From: JAWSVE01 sp050789445
Lineage (GTDB): Bacteria; Pseudomonadota; Gammaproteobacteria; Pseudomonadales; Cellvibrionaceae
Direction of reading: 5' to 3'
Length of the DNA: 64,000 nt
NCBI GenBank assembly: GCA_050789445.1
Contig: JAILXR010000001.1
Span: forward strand, 3,348,001-3,412,000
Below are positions 25,742 to 34,374 of this stretch, piece after piece; the stretch's first letter is position 1; the number at the start of each line of letters is the position of its first letter. The notes beneath the pieces were generated by a model. It ran no database searches and was not told the origin of the DNA. It worked only from the letters and a program-made list of their open reading frames with translations. The position numbers were made by a program, and so were the translations under genes.

Positions 25742-26095
25742 TTTGTTTGAGAGGCGTCGATAAGGAAATGATGATTAGCAAAAAAATATGTAGTGGTTCC
25801 GACATTGTTTTAGTGTTTGTAATTTCATTTTCCTATAAAACCTTGAGGTTTATTTCGAAAAAACTCATCAGAAAATATTTTGTAAAATAAATAATTATTC
25901 CTCTGAGTTGGAATTTGGAAAGAGCAGGTATTAATGTGAACCATTCAGTGCGTAAAACGGATGTTTGATCACAAGATAAAAAATCAAAAGTGAACGAGCG
26001 CACATTGTGGTCATTGTGCGATTGATAGTTTTTAGGAAAGGTTTAGTTTTGTAATCGTAACTTGTTCAACAAACTATCTTGATTAGGAATTGATT
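25742..26095. other. Intergenic stretch with one small inverted repeat
   Basis: No gene. CGCACA/TGTGCG forms an inverted repeat with a 10-base spacer at 25999-26020, about 75 bases before the small gene at 26096; it could be a regulator site. Otherwise AT-rich and featureless. Confidence 0.4.
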
Positions 26096-26356
26096 ATGTC
26101 AGACATTATTTTTTCGCAGCGTAGTATCTTTCATCTTAGCCAGTTATCAAATGCGGTTTCTAAGCAAACATCGAGAAGATTTCGTCTGACTGATAGTGGT
26201 GGTGTTGAAGAATTATTACATTATGCTTCACGCCTTAATGACAAATATGTCATGAATCACTGTAAAAATTTTATGAGCACGCTTGAAGATTCGCATAGAG
26301 ACCATTTGGTGCAAGCTTGCCAGTCACCTATCCCGCTTTTTGCTCAAGCAAGTTAA
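26096..26356 (+). CDS. Small hypothetical protein
   Basis: 86 residues from the ATG at 26096, with TAGGAA about 7 bases upstream; a TTG two codons earlier is not needed. The product is soluble and helical (VEELLHYASRLNDKYVMNHCKNFMSTL) with no signal or membrane segment. I recognise no family. Stands alone, converging on the MmcQ gene. Confidence 0.55.
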   Translation: MSDIIFSQRSIFHLSQLSNAVSKQTSRRFRLTDSGGVEELLHYASRLNDKYVMNHCKNFMSTLEDSHRDHLVQACQSPIPLFAQAS

Positions 26357-26375
26357 TTTTTTAGTAAGGTAAGAG

Positions 26376-26756
26376 TTATCGGTAAAGGTTTTCTTTTCCG
26401 TAACTTAATTCTAAGGCTTGGCGTTCTTTACGCGTTAGGCCTTTAATAACTAAGCCATATGATCGATCAACCATTCGTTCGATTTCAGCGTTGGGAACAG
26501 TGTCATTGAGTATGATTGTATTCCAGTGTTTTTTGTTCATGTGATAGCCGGGTATTACGGCTTCAAATATATCGCGTAGCGCTAAGGCTTCATCCGGATC
26601 GCACTTTAAATTTATTCTGTCATGTCCATTTGCATGTCCCAACAATGCAAACATTTTATTTTTTATTTTAAAAACAGCGGCATCGGGGCCAAACGGATAA
26701 TCCAATTCAGCTTCTGGCTTTTTCAGAATATAATTTTTTGCCGTTTTATAGTCCAT
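26376..26756 (-). CDS. MmcQ/YjbR family protein
   Basis: 126 residues. ELDYPFGPDAAVFKIKNKMFALL, NLKCDPDEALALRD and MNKKHWNTIIL match the MmcQ/YjbR family, a CyaY-like fold with a conserved W in the HWNT motif. Its role is unclear; family members are annotated as DNA-binding proteins on structural grounds only. It follows the DUF2314 gene by 13 bases and probably shares its transcript. Confidence 0.88.
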   Translation of the reverse strand: MDYKTAKNYILKKPEAELDYPFGPDAAVFKIKNKMFALLGHANGHDRINLKCDPDEALALRDIFEAVIPGYHMNKKHWNTIILNDTVPNAEIERMVDRSYGLVIKGLTRKERQALELSYGKENLYR

Positions 26757-26769
26757 TTTATAATTAATC

Positions 26770-27309
26770 TTATTCGCTTAAAAAATCGCAATTTAGGCCG
26801 TAAAGCTTCATGAATTGTTCAGCGTTGTCTGGCGCTTCTCGTTTGACTTCCACGCACCCCGTAAAATTCCCATGAAGCGTCTCAGTTTCTTTGTTGTCAT
26901 AAGTCCAGTCAACAATTTGTCCGCGAGTAAAGTTAACAATTTCACCTTTGAAAACGCTATCAATCATTTTTGGTTGGTTATTAATTCGCGCGCTAAATCC
27001 TTCTTCTGTTTTTTCAAACGGATAAACCCAGAAGAATTCAGTGATTTCATCTTCGATGATCCCAATTTTTAATGAATATCCCTGAGTATCTTCAGGTTGT
27101 GTTTCCGCAATATCCAAGAAATTTTTGAGAGTTTTTCTGGCTTGCTCAAATGCTTTTTGCATTTCTTTATCTTTGCCTGCATTGATGGCCAGCGTATCTT
27201 TGGTTGCGTTTTTTGAGCTTAATTCATTATTTGGCTTTATCGTAAAGTGGGTGATCGTTAGCCCAATAAGGACCAGTATCATTCCAGTTAAAAGTGTTTT
27301 ATGTTTCAT
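26770..27309 (-). CDS. DUF2314 domain protein, membrane-anchored
   Basis: 179 residues. One N-terminal membrane helix (GMILVLIGLTITHFTI) acts as an uncleaved anchor or signal. The rest is a DUF2314 domain (YegJ type): DKEMQKAFEQARKTLKNFL, EFFWVYPFEKTEEGFSARI, KGEIVNFTRGQIVDWTY and LHGNFTGCVEV. Function unknown. It lies 30 bases after yihY and 13 before mmcQ, all leftward. Confidence 0.82.
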   Translation of the reverse strand: MKHKTLLTGMILVLIGLTITHFTIKPNNELSSKNATKDTLAINAGKDKEMQKAFEQARKTLKNFLDIAETQPEDTQGYSLKIGIIEDEITEFFWVYPFEKTEEGFSARINNQPKMIDSVFKGEIVNFTRGQIVDWTYDNKETETLHGNFTGCVEVKREAPDNAEQFMKLYGLNCDFLSE

Positions 27310-27339
27310 CTGAGTGCTCTAAATCTACTTTCAGTTTTG

Positions 27340-28668
27340 TTATCGATCCCTAACCCAATCGCTAATGGTTTGGTTCTCGAGCGCTTTTTGTTGTGCGTCA
27401 TCAATAATTGACGAGATGTCTGATACAGCGGTATTGGTGTTGTCTTCCGATGTGGGGTTTTCTGTCGCTCGTAGCGCATTCATAACATCAATAATTAAAA
27501 TTTTATCAAGAGGCTTAGCGGGTATTAATTTGTCGCCATCATTACCTCCAATTAATAAAATATTATTTTTTATGAGTTTGTTTCGTATTCTCTCAATAGC
27601 TTGTCCATTAATGGATAGTGCTGATTCTACATCGGTAATTAATAACCCGCCGCCATGTTGATCGAAATGAGTTGCGACACGATGAACCATTGCTAAGCCA
27701 GTATGCTCATCATCAATAGCGCTTGGGAGATAAATACGCGTACGGGTTATTTGATGGGAGTGTTGAGCGTAAAAAGAAATAGAAGCGCCAATTAATAAAA
27801 TCAGCCAAGAGATATAAAGCCACCACAAAGAGATAAAGCCGACTGCAAAGCCAGAATAAATGGCGGCATAGCTACTATAGTTTGCCGAAGCGGCAAAAAA
27901 TTTTGCAAAAGCAATGCCGGTAGTTTGCCATAAAATCCCGCCCACAATGCCGCCTAAAAAAGCATAGCGAATTTTCACTTTTGTATTGGGAATGAAAGCG
28001 TACAAAAAGGTAAATAGCCCAATGATCATTAAATAAGGAACAACTTTACTGGCCAGTGAGTACAGCCAGCCAAAAGGTTTTATGGCAATAATGGTGCTTA
28101 CAAGGTCAGAACCAATGACGGTTGCAGTGACACCTAACGCAGAAAAAATTAAAACAGGCCCAATAATAATGACACTTAAATAATTACTGAATCGTTGGCC
28201 GACTGAGCGGAGTTGGCTGACTCTCCAAATTTCATTAAAAGATTGTTCGACTTTTTGTACTAATGATATGACGGTATAGATTAAGAGTCCGAGGCCTACT
28301 GAGCTTAGTACGCCTACATTAAAGTTATCAACAAATTGAACTATGTTGTCAACAAGTTCTGTTCCTTGTTCGCCAAGAGGTTCGCTCCATTTTTGTAAAA
28401 TAGGCTCTAATTGATTGTGAACACCTAAACCTTTTAGCACAGAAAAACTTAGCGCCAAAAAAGGCACTATCGACAAAAGCGTTTTATAAACAAGTCCCAT
28501 TGCATGGAGAGTGATGTTTCCGGCAAATACATCACGAACTACGGCAAAAAGAATACGAGTGATATGCCAAAGCGTTTTGTGTGGGGCGCTATCACGCGAA
28601 TTTTCTGCTTCCCACATCCAAGTATCTAAACGGGATAACCAGCTATCAATTTTACTTTTTTTGGGCAT
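27340..28668 (-). CDS. YihY/BrkB family inner membrane protein
   Basis: 442 residues. Six membrane helices (about 45-300), with family motifs near ALSFSVLKGLG, VGLGLLIYTVISLVQKVEQSFNEIW and GGIVGGILWQTTG, are followed by a cytoplasmic winged-helix-like tail (about 320-400) and a polar C-terminus. The family was once misnamed RNase BN; its transport or envelope role is unsettled. It comes about 70 bases after panB on the same strand. Confidence 0.9.
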   Translation of the reverse strand: MPKKSKIDSWLSRLDTWMWEAENSRDSAPHKTLWHITRILFAVVRDVFAGNITLHAMGLVYKTLLSIVPFLALSFSVLKGLGVHNQLEPILQKWSEPLGEQGTELVDNIVQFVDNFNVGVLSSVGLGLLIYTVISLVQKVEQSFNEIWRVSQLRSVGQRFSNYLSVIIIGPVLIFSALGVTATVIGSDLVSTIIAIKPFGWLYSLASKVVPYLMIIGLFTFLYAFIPNTKVKIRYAFLGGIVGGILWQTTGIAFAKFFAASANYSSYAAIYSGFAVGFISLWWLYISWLILLIGASISFYAQHSHQITRTRIYLPSAIDDEHTGLAMVHRVATHFDQHGGGLLITDVESALSINGQAIERIRNKLIKNNILLIGGNDGDKLIPAKPLDKILIIDVMNALRATENPTSEDNTNTAVSDISSIIDDAQQKALENQTISDWVRDR

Positions 28669-28737
28669 AATGATTTGTGTTGTCTTAAATAGTGGTGCTG
28701 CGAATAGCGTTCTAAAACGTTTTTATATTTAAATGCG

Positions 28738-29565
28738 TTAGCCAAAAGTATGTTCTTCGCTAGGGAATATTCCTTTTTTCACATCATCGGCATATTTTAA
28801 TAATGCATTTGGTATGTCACCGGCTTCGATTAGAAAGTTTTTTGAGAATTTTGGTGGCTGGGGAGTAAGACCTAAAATATCATTGATAACGAGAACCTGA
28901 GCATCGGTATCTTTTCCTGCGCCTATCCCAATTGTTGGCATGTTGACCGCTTCGGTGATTGCTTTGCCAAGTGCGATGGGCACACATTCTAAAACTAAAA
29001 GATCTGCACCGGCTTCATCTAATATTTTTGCATCTTTTAAGATTGTATTTGCTTGTTCATCGCTACGACCTTGTACTCTGAATCCACCAAAAATATTGAC
29101 GGATTGTGGTGTAAGACCTAAATGTGCACAAACAGGAATTCCTCGTTCTGTTAACATTCGAACAGTTTCGGCTAACCATTCACCACCTTCAATCTTTACC
29201 ATGTTTGCACCTGCGCGCATAATTCTCGCAGCATTTTCCAGTGCTTGTTCAGGGGTGGCGTAAGTCATGAAAGGTAGGTCGCCCATGATCAATGATTTAT
29301 CATTGCCACGTTTAACGGCTTCTACATGATAGATCATTTGTTCCATGGTCACGGGAATAGTGCTGTCGTAACCTAAGACGGTCATTCCTAAACTATCACC
29401 GACTAATAAAACTTGAACGCCCGTTTTTTGCGCCATTGCTGCCATTGGGGCATCGTATAATGCGACGGTCACAAATTTTTCTCCCGTTTCTTTCATTTTT
29501 CGAAGTGTCAAAATGCTAACAGGTTTTGAGAGAGCTGAATCAGCGGTAATTTTTCCGTAAGGCAT
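28738..29565 (-). CDS. panB: 3-methyl-2-oxobutanoate hydroxymethyltransferase
   Basis: 275 residues, normal length. First committed step of pantothenate synthesis: adds a hydroxymethyl group from methylenetetrahydrofolate to 2-oxoisovalerate. Signatures: VTVALYDAPMAAMAQKTGV, LLVGDSLGMTVLGYDSTIPV (metal-binding Asp), MGDLPFMTY, MVKIEGGEW, CAHLGLTPQSVN and IGIGAGKDTDAQVLV. Usually followed by panC; here yihY follows instead. It is preceded by a deoxynucleoside kinase gene. Confidence 0.97.
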   Translation of the reverse strand: MPYGKITADSALSKPVSILTLRKMKETGEKFVTVALYDAPMAAMAQKTGVQVLLVGDSLGMTVLGYDSTIPVTMEQMIYHVEAVKRGNDKSLIMGDLPFMTYATPEQALENAARIMRAGANMVKIEGGEWLAETVRMLTERGIPVCAHLGLTPQSVNIFGGFRVQGRSDEQANTILKDAKILDEAGADLLVLECVPIALGKAITEAVNMPTIGIGAGKDTDAQVLVINDILGLTPQPPKFSKNFLIEAGDIPNALLKYADDVKKGIFPSEEHTFG

Positions 29566-29610
29566 AAGAATAATTCCTAGAATGAAAAGCGGAATGAAGA
29601 ATTAAAGTCA

Positions 29611-30288
29611 TTAAATCGCAGAGGGGTTGTAATAGTGTCTGCCGGTTTTTGTTTGCAATAAATAATCGACAAACTGTTTGTAATGATCGGCATTGTTAAC
29701 TAGATCGATTTCTGTTGCGTTCACAATTAGTAACGGGGAATCATTGTAATAATGAAAAAACTTTGTGTAGGCATCATTCAGCATAGTTAAATAACTATGA
29801 TCTATATGTTTTTCTGACGGCTTACCGCGTTTGCGAATACGTTCCAATAAAATGTCGATGGGCGCTTGTAAGTAAATAACGATGTCAGGGGTCGTGACAT
29901 CAATGGTGAGTTTTTCGTAGACTTGTTGATAAAGTCTATATTCATCATCATCCAATGTGACTTGTGCAAATAACTGATCTTTTGCCATAAGGAAATCAGC
30001 GATACGAACAGGCTCAAACATGTCGGTTTGCTTTAGGGCTTCTAATTGTTTTGCTCGCTGAAATAAAAAATGCAGTTGTGTTGGTAATGCCGTCGTTTTT
30101 TGATCGAGATAAAAGCGCTCTAAAAATGGGTTGTTTTCAGGTTGCTCTAATATAGTGTCATAACCAAAAGTCTTGGCGAGATTTTTAGCCAGTGTTGTTT
30201 TTCCCACACCAATTGGACCTTCGACCGCAATGTATCTGGGTATGCTGGCTGGATCGTATTCCGTTTGTAGGTTCAGCGCTGTACTCAC
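29611..30288 (-). CDS. Deoxynucleoside kinase family protein
   Basis: 225 residues from a GTG at 30288, with AGGAG 7 bases upstream. P-loop YIAVEGPIGVGKTTLAKNLA; LEQPENNPFLERFY; substrate-site FLFQRAKQLEAL; the DRS-like block replaced by IADFLMAKDQLFAQVTL; LID RIRKRGKPSE. This is the deoxyadenosine/deoxyguanosine kinase (dNK) family that salvages deoxynucleosides. Inserted between folK and panB, in line with several marine gammaproteobacterial genomes as I recall them. Confidence 0.9.
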   Translation of the reverse strand: MSTALNLQTEYDPASIPRYIAVEGPIGVGKTTLAKNLAKTFGYDTILEQPENNPFLERFYLDQKTTALPTQLHFLFQRAKQLEALKQTDMFEPVRIADFLMAKDQLFAQVTLDDDEYRLYQQVYEKLTIDVTTPDIVIYLQAPIDILLERIRKRGKPSEKHIDHSYLTMLNDAYTKFFHYYNDSPLLIVNATEIDLVNNADHYKQFVDYLLQTKTGRHYYNPSAI

Positions 30289-30351
30289 TCATTTACTCCT
30301 GCTGACATTCTATGAAGAATGAATTTAAGCTCTTGTTTGTCTTTGAGGGTT

Positions 30352-30882
30352 TCATTTAGAGCTAGGCGAAATATCTGTTGAGGCAATTTTCGCTAATCCA
30401 TCTGTTGAAGTTATGGCTAATAATGACTCAATAGTGGTCCCGTTGGGAAGTCTTAGTCTCGGCGCTATATCAGACAACGGATATAATACAAAATTGCGTT
30501 CTGTTAGCCGAGGATGAGGAACTTGTAGTTGATCGGATTCTATCTCTTCGTTATCAAATAACAGTATATCTAAATCAATCGTTCTTGCAGCCCAGCGTAC
30601 ATGCCGTTCTCGGCCCTGTTTCAGCTCAATTGTTTGTAACTCATTTAATAACGAGATCGGTGTTAGTGTGGTCTCTACTGCAATGACGCCATTAATGTAA
30701 TCTGGCTGATCACCAGGCCCCACCGCTAGCGATTGATACCAAGGAGAGCAAGTGATGACATGTGTCTTTGGAAGTTCATCGATTGTCTTTATTGCTTTAG
30801 TCACTTGGTTGATAGGAGAGCCAAGATTACTGCCGAGTGCGATATAAGCTATTGATTTTGTAGTGTTAATCTCTTCTGACAT
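30352..30882 (-). CDS. folK: 6-hydroxymethyl-7,8-dihydropterin pyrophosphokinase
   Basis: 176 residues. AYIALGSNLGSPINQV, SPWYQSLAVGPGDQPDYING, and the HPPK signature RWAARTIDLDILLFDN with the two metal-binding Asp residues, then VPHPRLTERNFVLYPL. Catalyses pyrophosphoryl transfer to hydroxymethyl-dihydropterin in folate synthesis. Its ATG lies only 4 bases after the pcnB stop, so the two are co-transcribed and probably translationally coupled. Confidence 0.97.
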   Translation of the reverse strand: MSEEINTTKSIAYIALGSNLGSPINQVTKAIKTIDELPKTHVITCSPWYQSLAVGPGDQPDYINGVIAVETTLTPISLLNELQTIELKQGRERHVRWAARTIDLDILLFDNEEIESDQLQVPHPRLTERNFVLYPLSDIAPRLRLPNGTTIESLLAITSTDGLAKIASTDISPSSK

Positions 30883-30886
30883 CAGC

Positions 30887-32224
30887 TCAAGCCTCAGAGG
30901 CTGGTTTCTTGCGGCGTGGGCGACGGCGTTTTTTTGAATGACTTTTTGAGTCTTCTAGTTGATCAATCATGGATTGTTGCTGGTTTTCATCGGCTTCTTG
31001 AAATTCTGTCCACCATTGCCCCAGTCCTCCAAGTTCTTCTCCTGCTTGTTCGCGAAGCAGCAAAAAATCGTAAGCAGCTCGAAATTTAGGGTGGGCAAGC
31101 GATCGGTACGCTTGATTACCATGACGTTTAGGCAGTCGAATTTGTAATTCCCAAATATCTCGAATAGTTAGAGTGAAGCGCTTGGGAATGGCGACGCGTT
31201 GTACTTGTCTGGAGATGACCCATTGTGCAGCTTGATGCATCGCAGGAATAGCGGGCACACCATTCGAGTGCGCTAATGTCAGTTGGTCTTCAACTGCTGG
31301 CCACAGAATAACGGCAAAAATAAAAGCGGGTGTTACGCGCTGACTATTGTGAATTCTTTTATCGGTATTAAGAGCAGCTTGATAAATTAAAGCATCGGCA
31401 AAAGCTTCATTGTGACCAAAACATTCTTCGGTAGCCGGAAACAGAAATTGGAATAAAGTGTATCGCCGGAGTTCTTGATAAGTGGCCGCTGCATAACCGC
31501 CCATAAATAACTTGAGAGATTCATCGAATAGTCGAGCTGGGGGAATGTTCGCAAGAAGATGGCCGTTATTGAGTATGCCTTCTGCTGTTTTTTCTTCGAT
31601 ATCAAAGCCGAGTTTTGCGGCAAGTCTTACAGCTCGAAGTGTTCGGACAGGATCTTCTTGGTAACGAGTATCAGGATCGCCAATCATACGAACAAGCTGT
31701 TGCTCAATATCGCTGACTCCGCTGGTAAAGTCGGTAATGGCTTCTTGGCTTGGCGAGTAATAAAGTGCATTCATCGTGAAGTCACGTCTTATTGCATCTG
31801 AATGTATATCGCCATAAACATTGTCTCGAATGAGCATACCTTTTTCAGAGCTCGCTGCTTGTTTATCGTTACCTTTCTCGTGGTGAGAGCGAAAGGTGGT
31901 GACTTCTATGATTTCTCGTCCCATACGAACATGAACAATACGAAAGCGCCTGCCGATAATTCTGGCATTTCTGAATAATCTTTTTACTTGTTCGGGAGTG
32001 GCGTTAGTGGCAATGTCAAAGTCTTTTGGCTTTCCCCCTACCAATAGGTCTCTTACCCCGCCGCCGACAAGATATGCTTCATGATTCCCTTTCTCTAGTG
32101 TATCGATAACATTCAACGCACCGCGGCTAATATCCCGATGGTCGATAGGGTGTTCGTTCGCCTTGAGCGTGATCGCTTGAAGCTTTGCAGGATTTTTCTT
32201 TCGGGAGAAGAGCTTTTTGAGCAT
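30887..32224 (-). CDS. pcnB: Poly(A) polymerase I
   Basis: 445 residues. Class II nucleotidyltransferase head: AYLVGGGVRDLLVGGKPKDFDIATNA with catalytic Asp pair in DFD; RRFRIVHVRMGREIIEVTTFR; RRDFTMNALYYSP. RNA-binding middle domain and a basic tail (KSHSKKRRRPRRKK). Adds 3' poly(A) tails that promote RNA decay by PNPase and others. First gene of pcnB-folK-kinase-panB, downstream of the CrcZ-like RNA as in Pseudomonas. Confidence 0.96.
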   Translation of the reverse strand: MLKKLFSRKKNPAKLQAITLKANEHPIDHRDISRGALNVIDTLEKGNHEAYLVGGGVRDLLVGGKPKDFDIATNATPEQVKRLFRNARIIGRRFRIVHVRMGREIIEVTTFRSHHEKGNDKQAASSEKGMLIRDNVYGDIHSDAIRRDFTMNALYYSPSQEAITDFTSGVSDIEQQLVRMIGDPDTRYQEDPVRTLRAVRLAAKLGFDIEEKTAEGILNNGHLLANIPPARLFDESLKLFMGGYAAATYQELRRYTLFQFLFPATEECFGHNEAFADALIYQAALNTDKRIHNSQRVTPAFIFAVILWPAVEDQLTLAHSNGVPAIPAMHQAAQWVISRQVQRVAIPKRFTLTIRDIWELQIRLPKRHGNQAYRSLAHPKFRAAYDFLLLREQAGEELGGLGQWWTEFQEADENQQQSMIDQLEDSKSHSKKRRRPRRKKPASEA

Positions 32225-32443
32225 AGGTTGTATACAGAGGCTAATGAAGACTTTTTATTGGGTGACTACTGACTATATTTTTACCAGTACTTGAAATTAG
32301 CGAACAATTCTAGCACGTACAGTCGCGAATCCTAAGGCAATAGTTTTAAGCGCTACTCCTAAGATTGTTATGGTAGAGAGTTCTAGTGTATTAGGCATTA
32401 ATGAAGGGGAGACTGGGCTAAATGAGTAAGGTAGGAAGGTCAG

Positions 32444-32630
32444 AAAGTAAAACGGGAAAGCCTAGGCTTTCCCGTTAATCATAACTTCACATCTAACTGT
32501 TCTTATATTTTTGTTATGTTTAGAAGAGACCTACTCCTCTCAAATCATACATCTCTTATTTTTATTTTTTGTTGTTATTATTATGTTCTGTTTTTGCTTT
32601 TTAATTATTATTTGTTGTTTTTATTATACA
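32444..32630 (-). ncRNA. CrcZ-like regulatory RNA (Hfq/Crc decoy), candidate
   Basis: Predicted transcript of about 185 nt starting near 32629, 12 bases past the -12 GC of a sigma-54 promoter, and ending at a hairpin at 32476-32451 (11-bp stem AACGGGAAAGC/GCTTTCCCGTT, CTAG loop) followed by TTTACTTTCT. The first half is packed with AAnAAnAA motifs: AAACAACAAATAATAA, ACATAATAATAACAACAA and AAAATAAAAATAAG, plus AAACATAACAAAAATA later. Pseudomonas CrcZ lies at the same place between cbrB and pcnB, is CbrB/sigma-54 driven, and titrates Hfq/Crc with just such CA motifs. CrcZ itself is about 400 nt, so this is a shorter relative or functional analogue. Position, promoter and motifs are seen; function is inference. 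Confidence 0.72.
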
Positions 32631-32639
32631 AATACTTAT

Positions 32640-32655
32640 TGCACTGCCTGTGCCA
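32640..32655 (-). promoter_or_regulatory. Sigma-54 promoter of the CrcZ-like RNA
   Basis: Minus strand reads TGGCACAGGCAGTGCA. It has the invariant GG and GC separated by exactly 10 bases, and matches the TGGCACG-N4-TTGCA consensus at all but two positions. No protein gene starts downstream before pcnB, 400 bases on. Confidence 0.75.
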
Positions 32656-32751
32656 TGTTTATAAAAGCTAATAGAATCAAAGTGTTAAAGAAAAGCAGAG
32701 TATTTTCGGGAGTCGGGAACTATCTCCTTCGTTACCGATTATCCCAAAAAT

Positions 32752-32778
32752 TGTTACGTTGGCTCTAAATTGGTAACA
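32752..32778. promoter_or_regulatory. CbrB-type upstream activator palindrome
   Basis: TGTTAC (32752-32757) and GTAACA (32773-32778) are perfect inverted half-sites separated by 15 bases, about 100-120 bases upstream of the sigma-54 promoter. Another half-site-like GTTACC is at 32731-32736. CbrB targets in Pseudomonas carry TGTTAC/GTAACA half-sites with a similar spacer; quoted from general knowledge. Confidence 0.65.
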
Positions 32779-32921
32779 GTTCGTCAAAGGCATCGACCGT
32801 TGGGTGTTAGAAATAATCAAATTTAGAGGAACTTTTTGAAAATTGGTCTATAAGTGACCAGAAAAAGGCTGTTAAGCACATTAAATCATCAAAAAGTGCT
32901 AGGTTTGAGGGGGGGGGAGAG

Positions 32922-34337
32922 TTACCCGTTTGCTGCAGCTGAGGAAGATGCTTTTTTACGAGGTATTCCTAATCGTTGGCGACGTTCCCATAAGCATTTG
33001 CGGCTAACACCGAGCTTTCTGGCTAATTCTGTTTCACTCATAGAGTCTTGATGTTCAAGAACAAATCGTTGGAAGTAATCTTCCAGTGAGAGATCTTCAG
33101 ATGAATCTAAACTATATCGAGTATTGGCCTGCTTAGATTGCACTTGATTGAAAGGGTTGTCGGCATCTTCGTCTTCTAGGTTGACGAGATCTAAATCGAT
33201 GGAGAGCAAATCATGTGTTATTTCGCCATCATCTTCGCAGAGAATAACAGCTCGTTGAATGGCGTTTTCCATTTCCCTAACATTACCAGGCCACATATAA
33301 GTGGTGATCGCTTGGACAGCCTCCGGTGAAAGAGTGAGCAGTGGCTTTTCGAATTTTGCACAGTATTTGGCCAGCTGGACTTCGGCAATTGCGAGAATAT
33401 CTTTTCCTCGCTCTCGTAGTGGTGGTAGATTTAGCTGAACAACATTGATTCTGTAAAACAAATCTTCCCGAAAGCTTCCATCTCTTGATAGCGCCGCTAA
33501 ATCTCTATGAGTCGCGGCAACCAGTCGAACATCAACCTTGCGAGATTCAACAGAGCCAATTGGTCTCACTTCACTTTCTTGTAGGACTCGCAATAGTCGG
33601 GCTTGAGCTTCGAGAGGTAATTCGCCTATTTCGTCAAGAAATAGTGTTCCTCCATCCGCAGCAGCGATCAAGCCTTCTCTTGTTGTCGCAGCGCCAGTAA
33701 AAGCGCCTTTTTCATGTCCAAACAATTCAGACTCAATCAATGTGTCCGGAATAGCGGCACAGTTGACTGAAATCATAGGCTTTTTTGATCGCGGGCTTTC
33801 ATTATGGATTGCTTTAGCAACAAGCTCTTTTCCTGTCCCTGTTTCTCCGTGCACAAGGACGGTAGCCGATGTAGGTGCTACCTTATGAATTCGATTGTAA
33901 ATGTCCTTCATGACATTACTTGAGCCAATCATTCCGTTGACGGCAGCGCTAGATGTTTTGGAGGTTTTACGCTGCTTAGCTTGCTCAGTGGCTTTGCCCA
34001 AAGCTTGTTTGACGGCTGCAATCATTTTCTCGTGATCAAACGGTTTGGCGATGTAGTCAACTGCTCCCATTCTCATTGAGTCGACAGCAGAACGAAGACT
34101 TGCATAGCTTGTCATGATCAAAACGGGAACTTCACCAGCAAGTTTGATGAGGTCTGTACCTGGTGCGCCAGGTAGTCGAAGATCACTGATGATGAGATCA
34201 AATTGGGTAAGGTTATATTTAGCAATGGCTTCTTTTACTGAAGCGGCATCAGAAATAGTGTATTTATTCCGTTCCAGCAGTTTTCTTAGAGCGGTACGGA
34301 TAATTGCTTCATCTTCAACAACAAGAATTTTACTCAT
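32922..34337 (-). CDS. cbrB: Two-component response regulator CbrB (NtrC type)
   Basis: 471 residues. Receiver domain with VVEDE, phospho-acceptor Asp52 (LIISDLRLPGAPG), MTSYASLRSAVDSM and YIAKPF; AAA+ domain with Walker A GETGTGKE (164-171), sigma-54-contacting GAFTGA (211-216), Walker B TLFLDE (231-236); and a Fis-type HTH in ETELARKLGVSRKCLWERRQRLGIPRK. The receiver stretch and the HTH end agree very closely with Pseudomonas CbrB as I know it, and the neighbours (cbrA upstream, pcnB downstream) confirm it. Activates sigma-54 promoters for carbon/nitrogen use and the Crc-titrating RNA. A run of nine G (32909-32917) lies just past the stop. Confidence 0.95.
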   Translation of the reverse strand: MSKILVVEDEAIIRTALRKLLERNKYTISDAASVKEAIAKYNLTQFDLIISDLRLPGAPGTDLIKLAGEVPVLIMTSYASLRSAVDSMRMGAVDYIAKPFDHEKMIAAVKQALGKATEQAKQRKTSKTSSAAVNGMIGSSNVMKDIYNRIHKVAPTSATVLVHGETGTGKELVAKAIHNESPRSKKPMISVNCAAIPDTLIESELFGHEKGAFTGAATTREGLIAAADGGTLFLDEIGELPLEAQARLLRVLQESEVRPIGSVESRKVDVRLVAATHRDLAALSRDGSFREDLFYRINVVQLNLPPLRERGKDILAIAEVQLAKYCAKFEKPLLTLSPEAVQAITTYMWPGNVREMENAIQRAVILCEDDGEITHDLLSIDLDLVNLEDEDADNPFNQVQSKQANTRYSLDSSEDLSLEDYFQRFVLEHQDSMSETELARKLGVSRKCLWERRQRLGIPRKKASSSAAANG

Positions 34338-34374
34338 AATCTAGTCAGAACAGGCTCGCCAGTCAGTTTCTTCA

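Noticed and set aside
25999..26020. CGCACA/TGTGCG inverted repeat as a Crp-type site
   Set aside because: The spacer and half-sites do not fit the TGTGA-N6-TCACA consensus; kept only as an unexplained repeat in the intergenic entry.
32511..32768. 85-codon plus-strand frame in the cbrB-pcnB gap
   Set aside because: It is a Phe/Cys/Ile-rich read-through of the A-rich complement of the CrcZ-like RNA, starts without a ribosome binding site, and overlaps the sigma-54 promoter. It is the shadow of the RNA and not a gene.
32909..32917. Run of nine G just after the cbrB stop
   Set aside because: It lies outside the coding sequence and is too far from any start to act as a switch; noted as a possible sequencing-error spot only.
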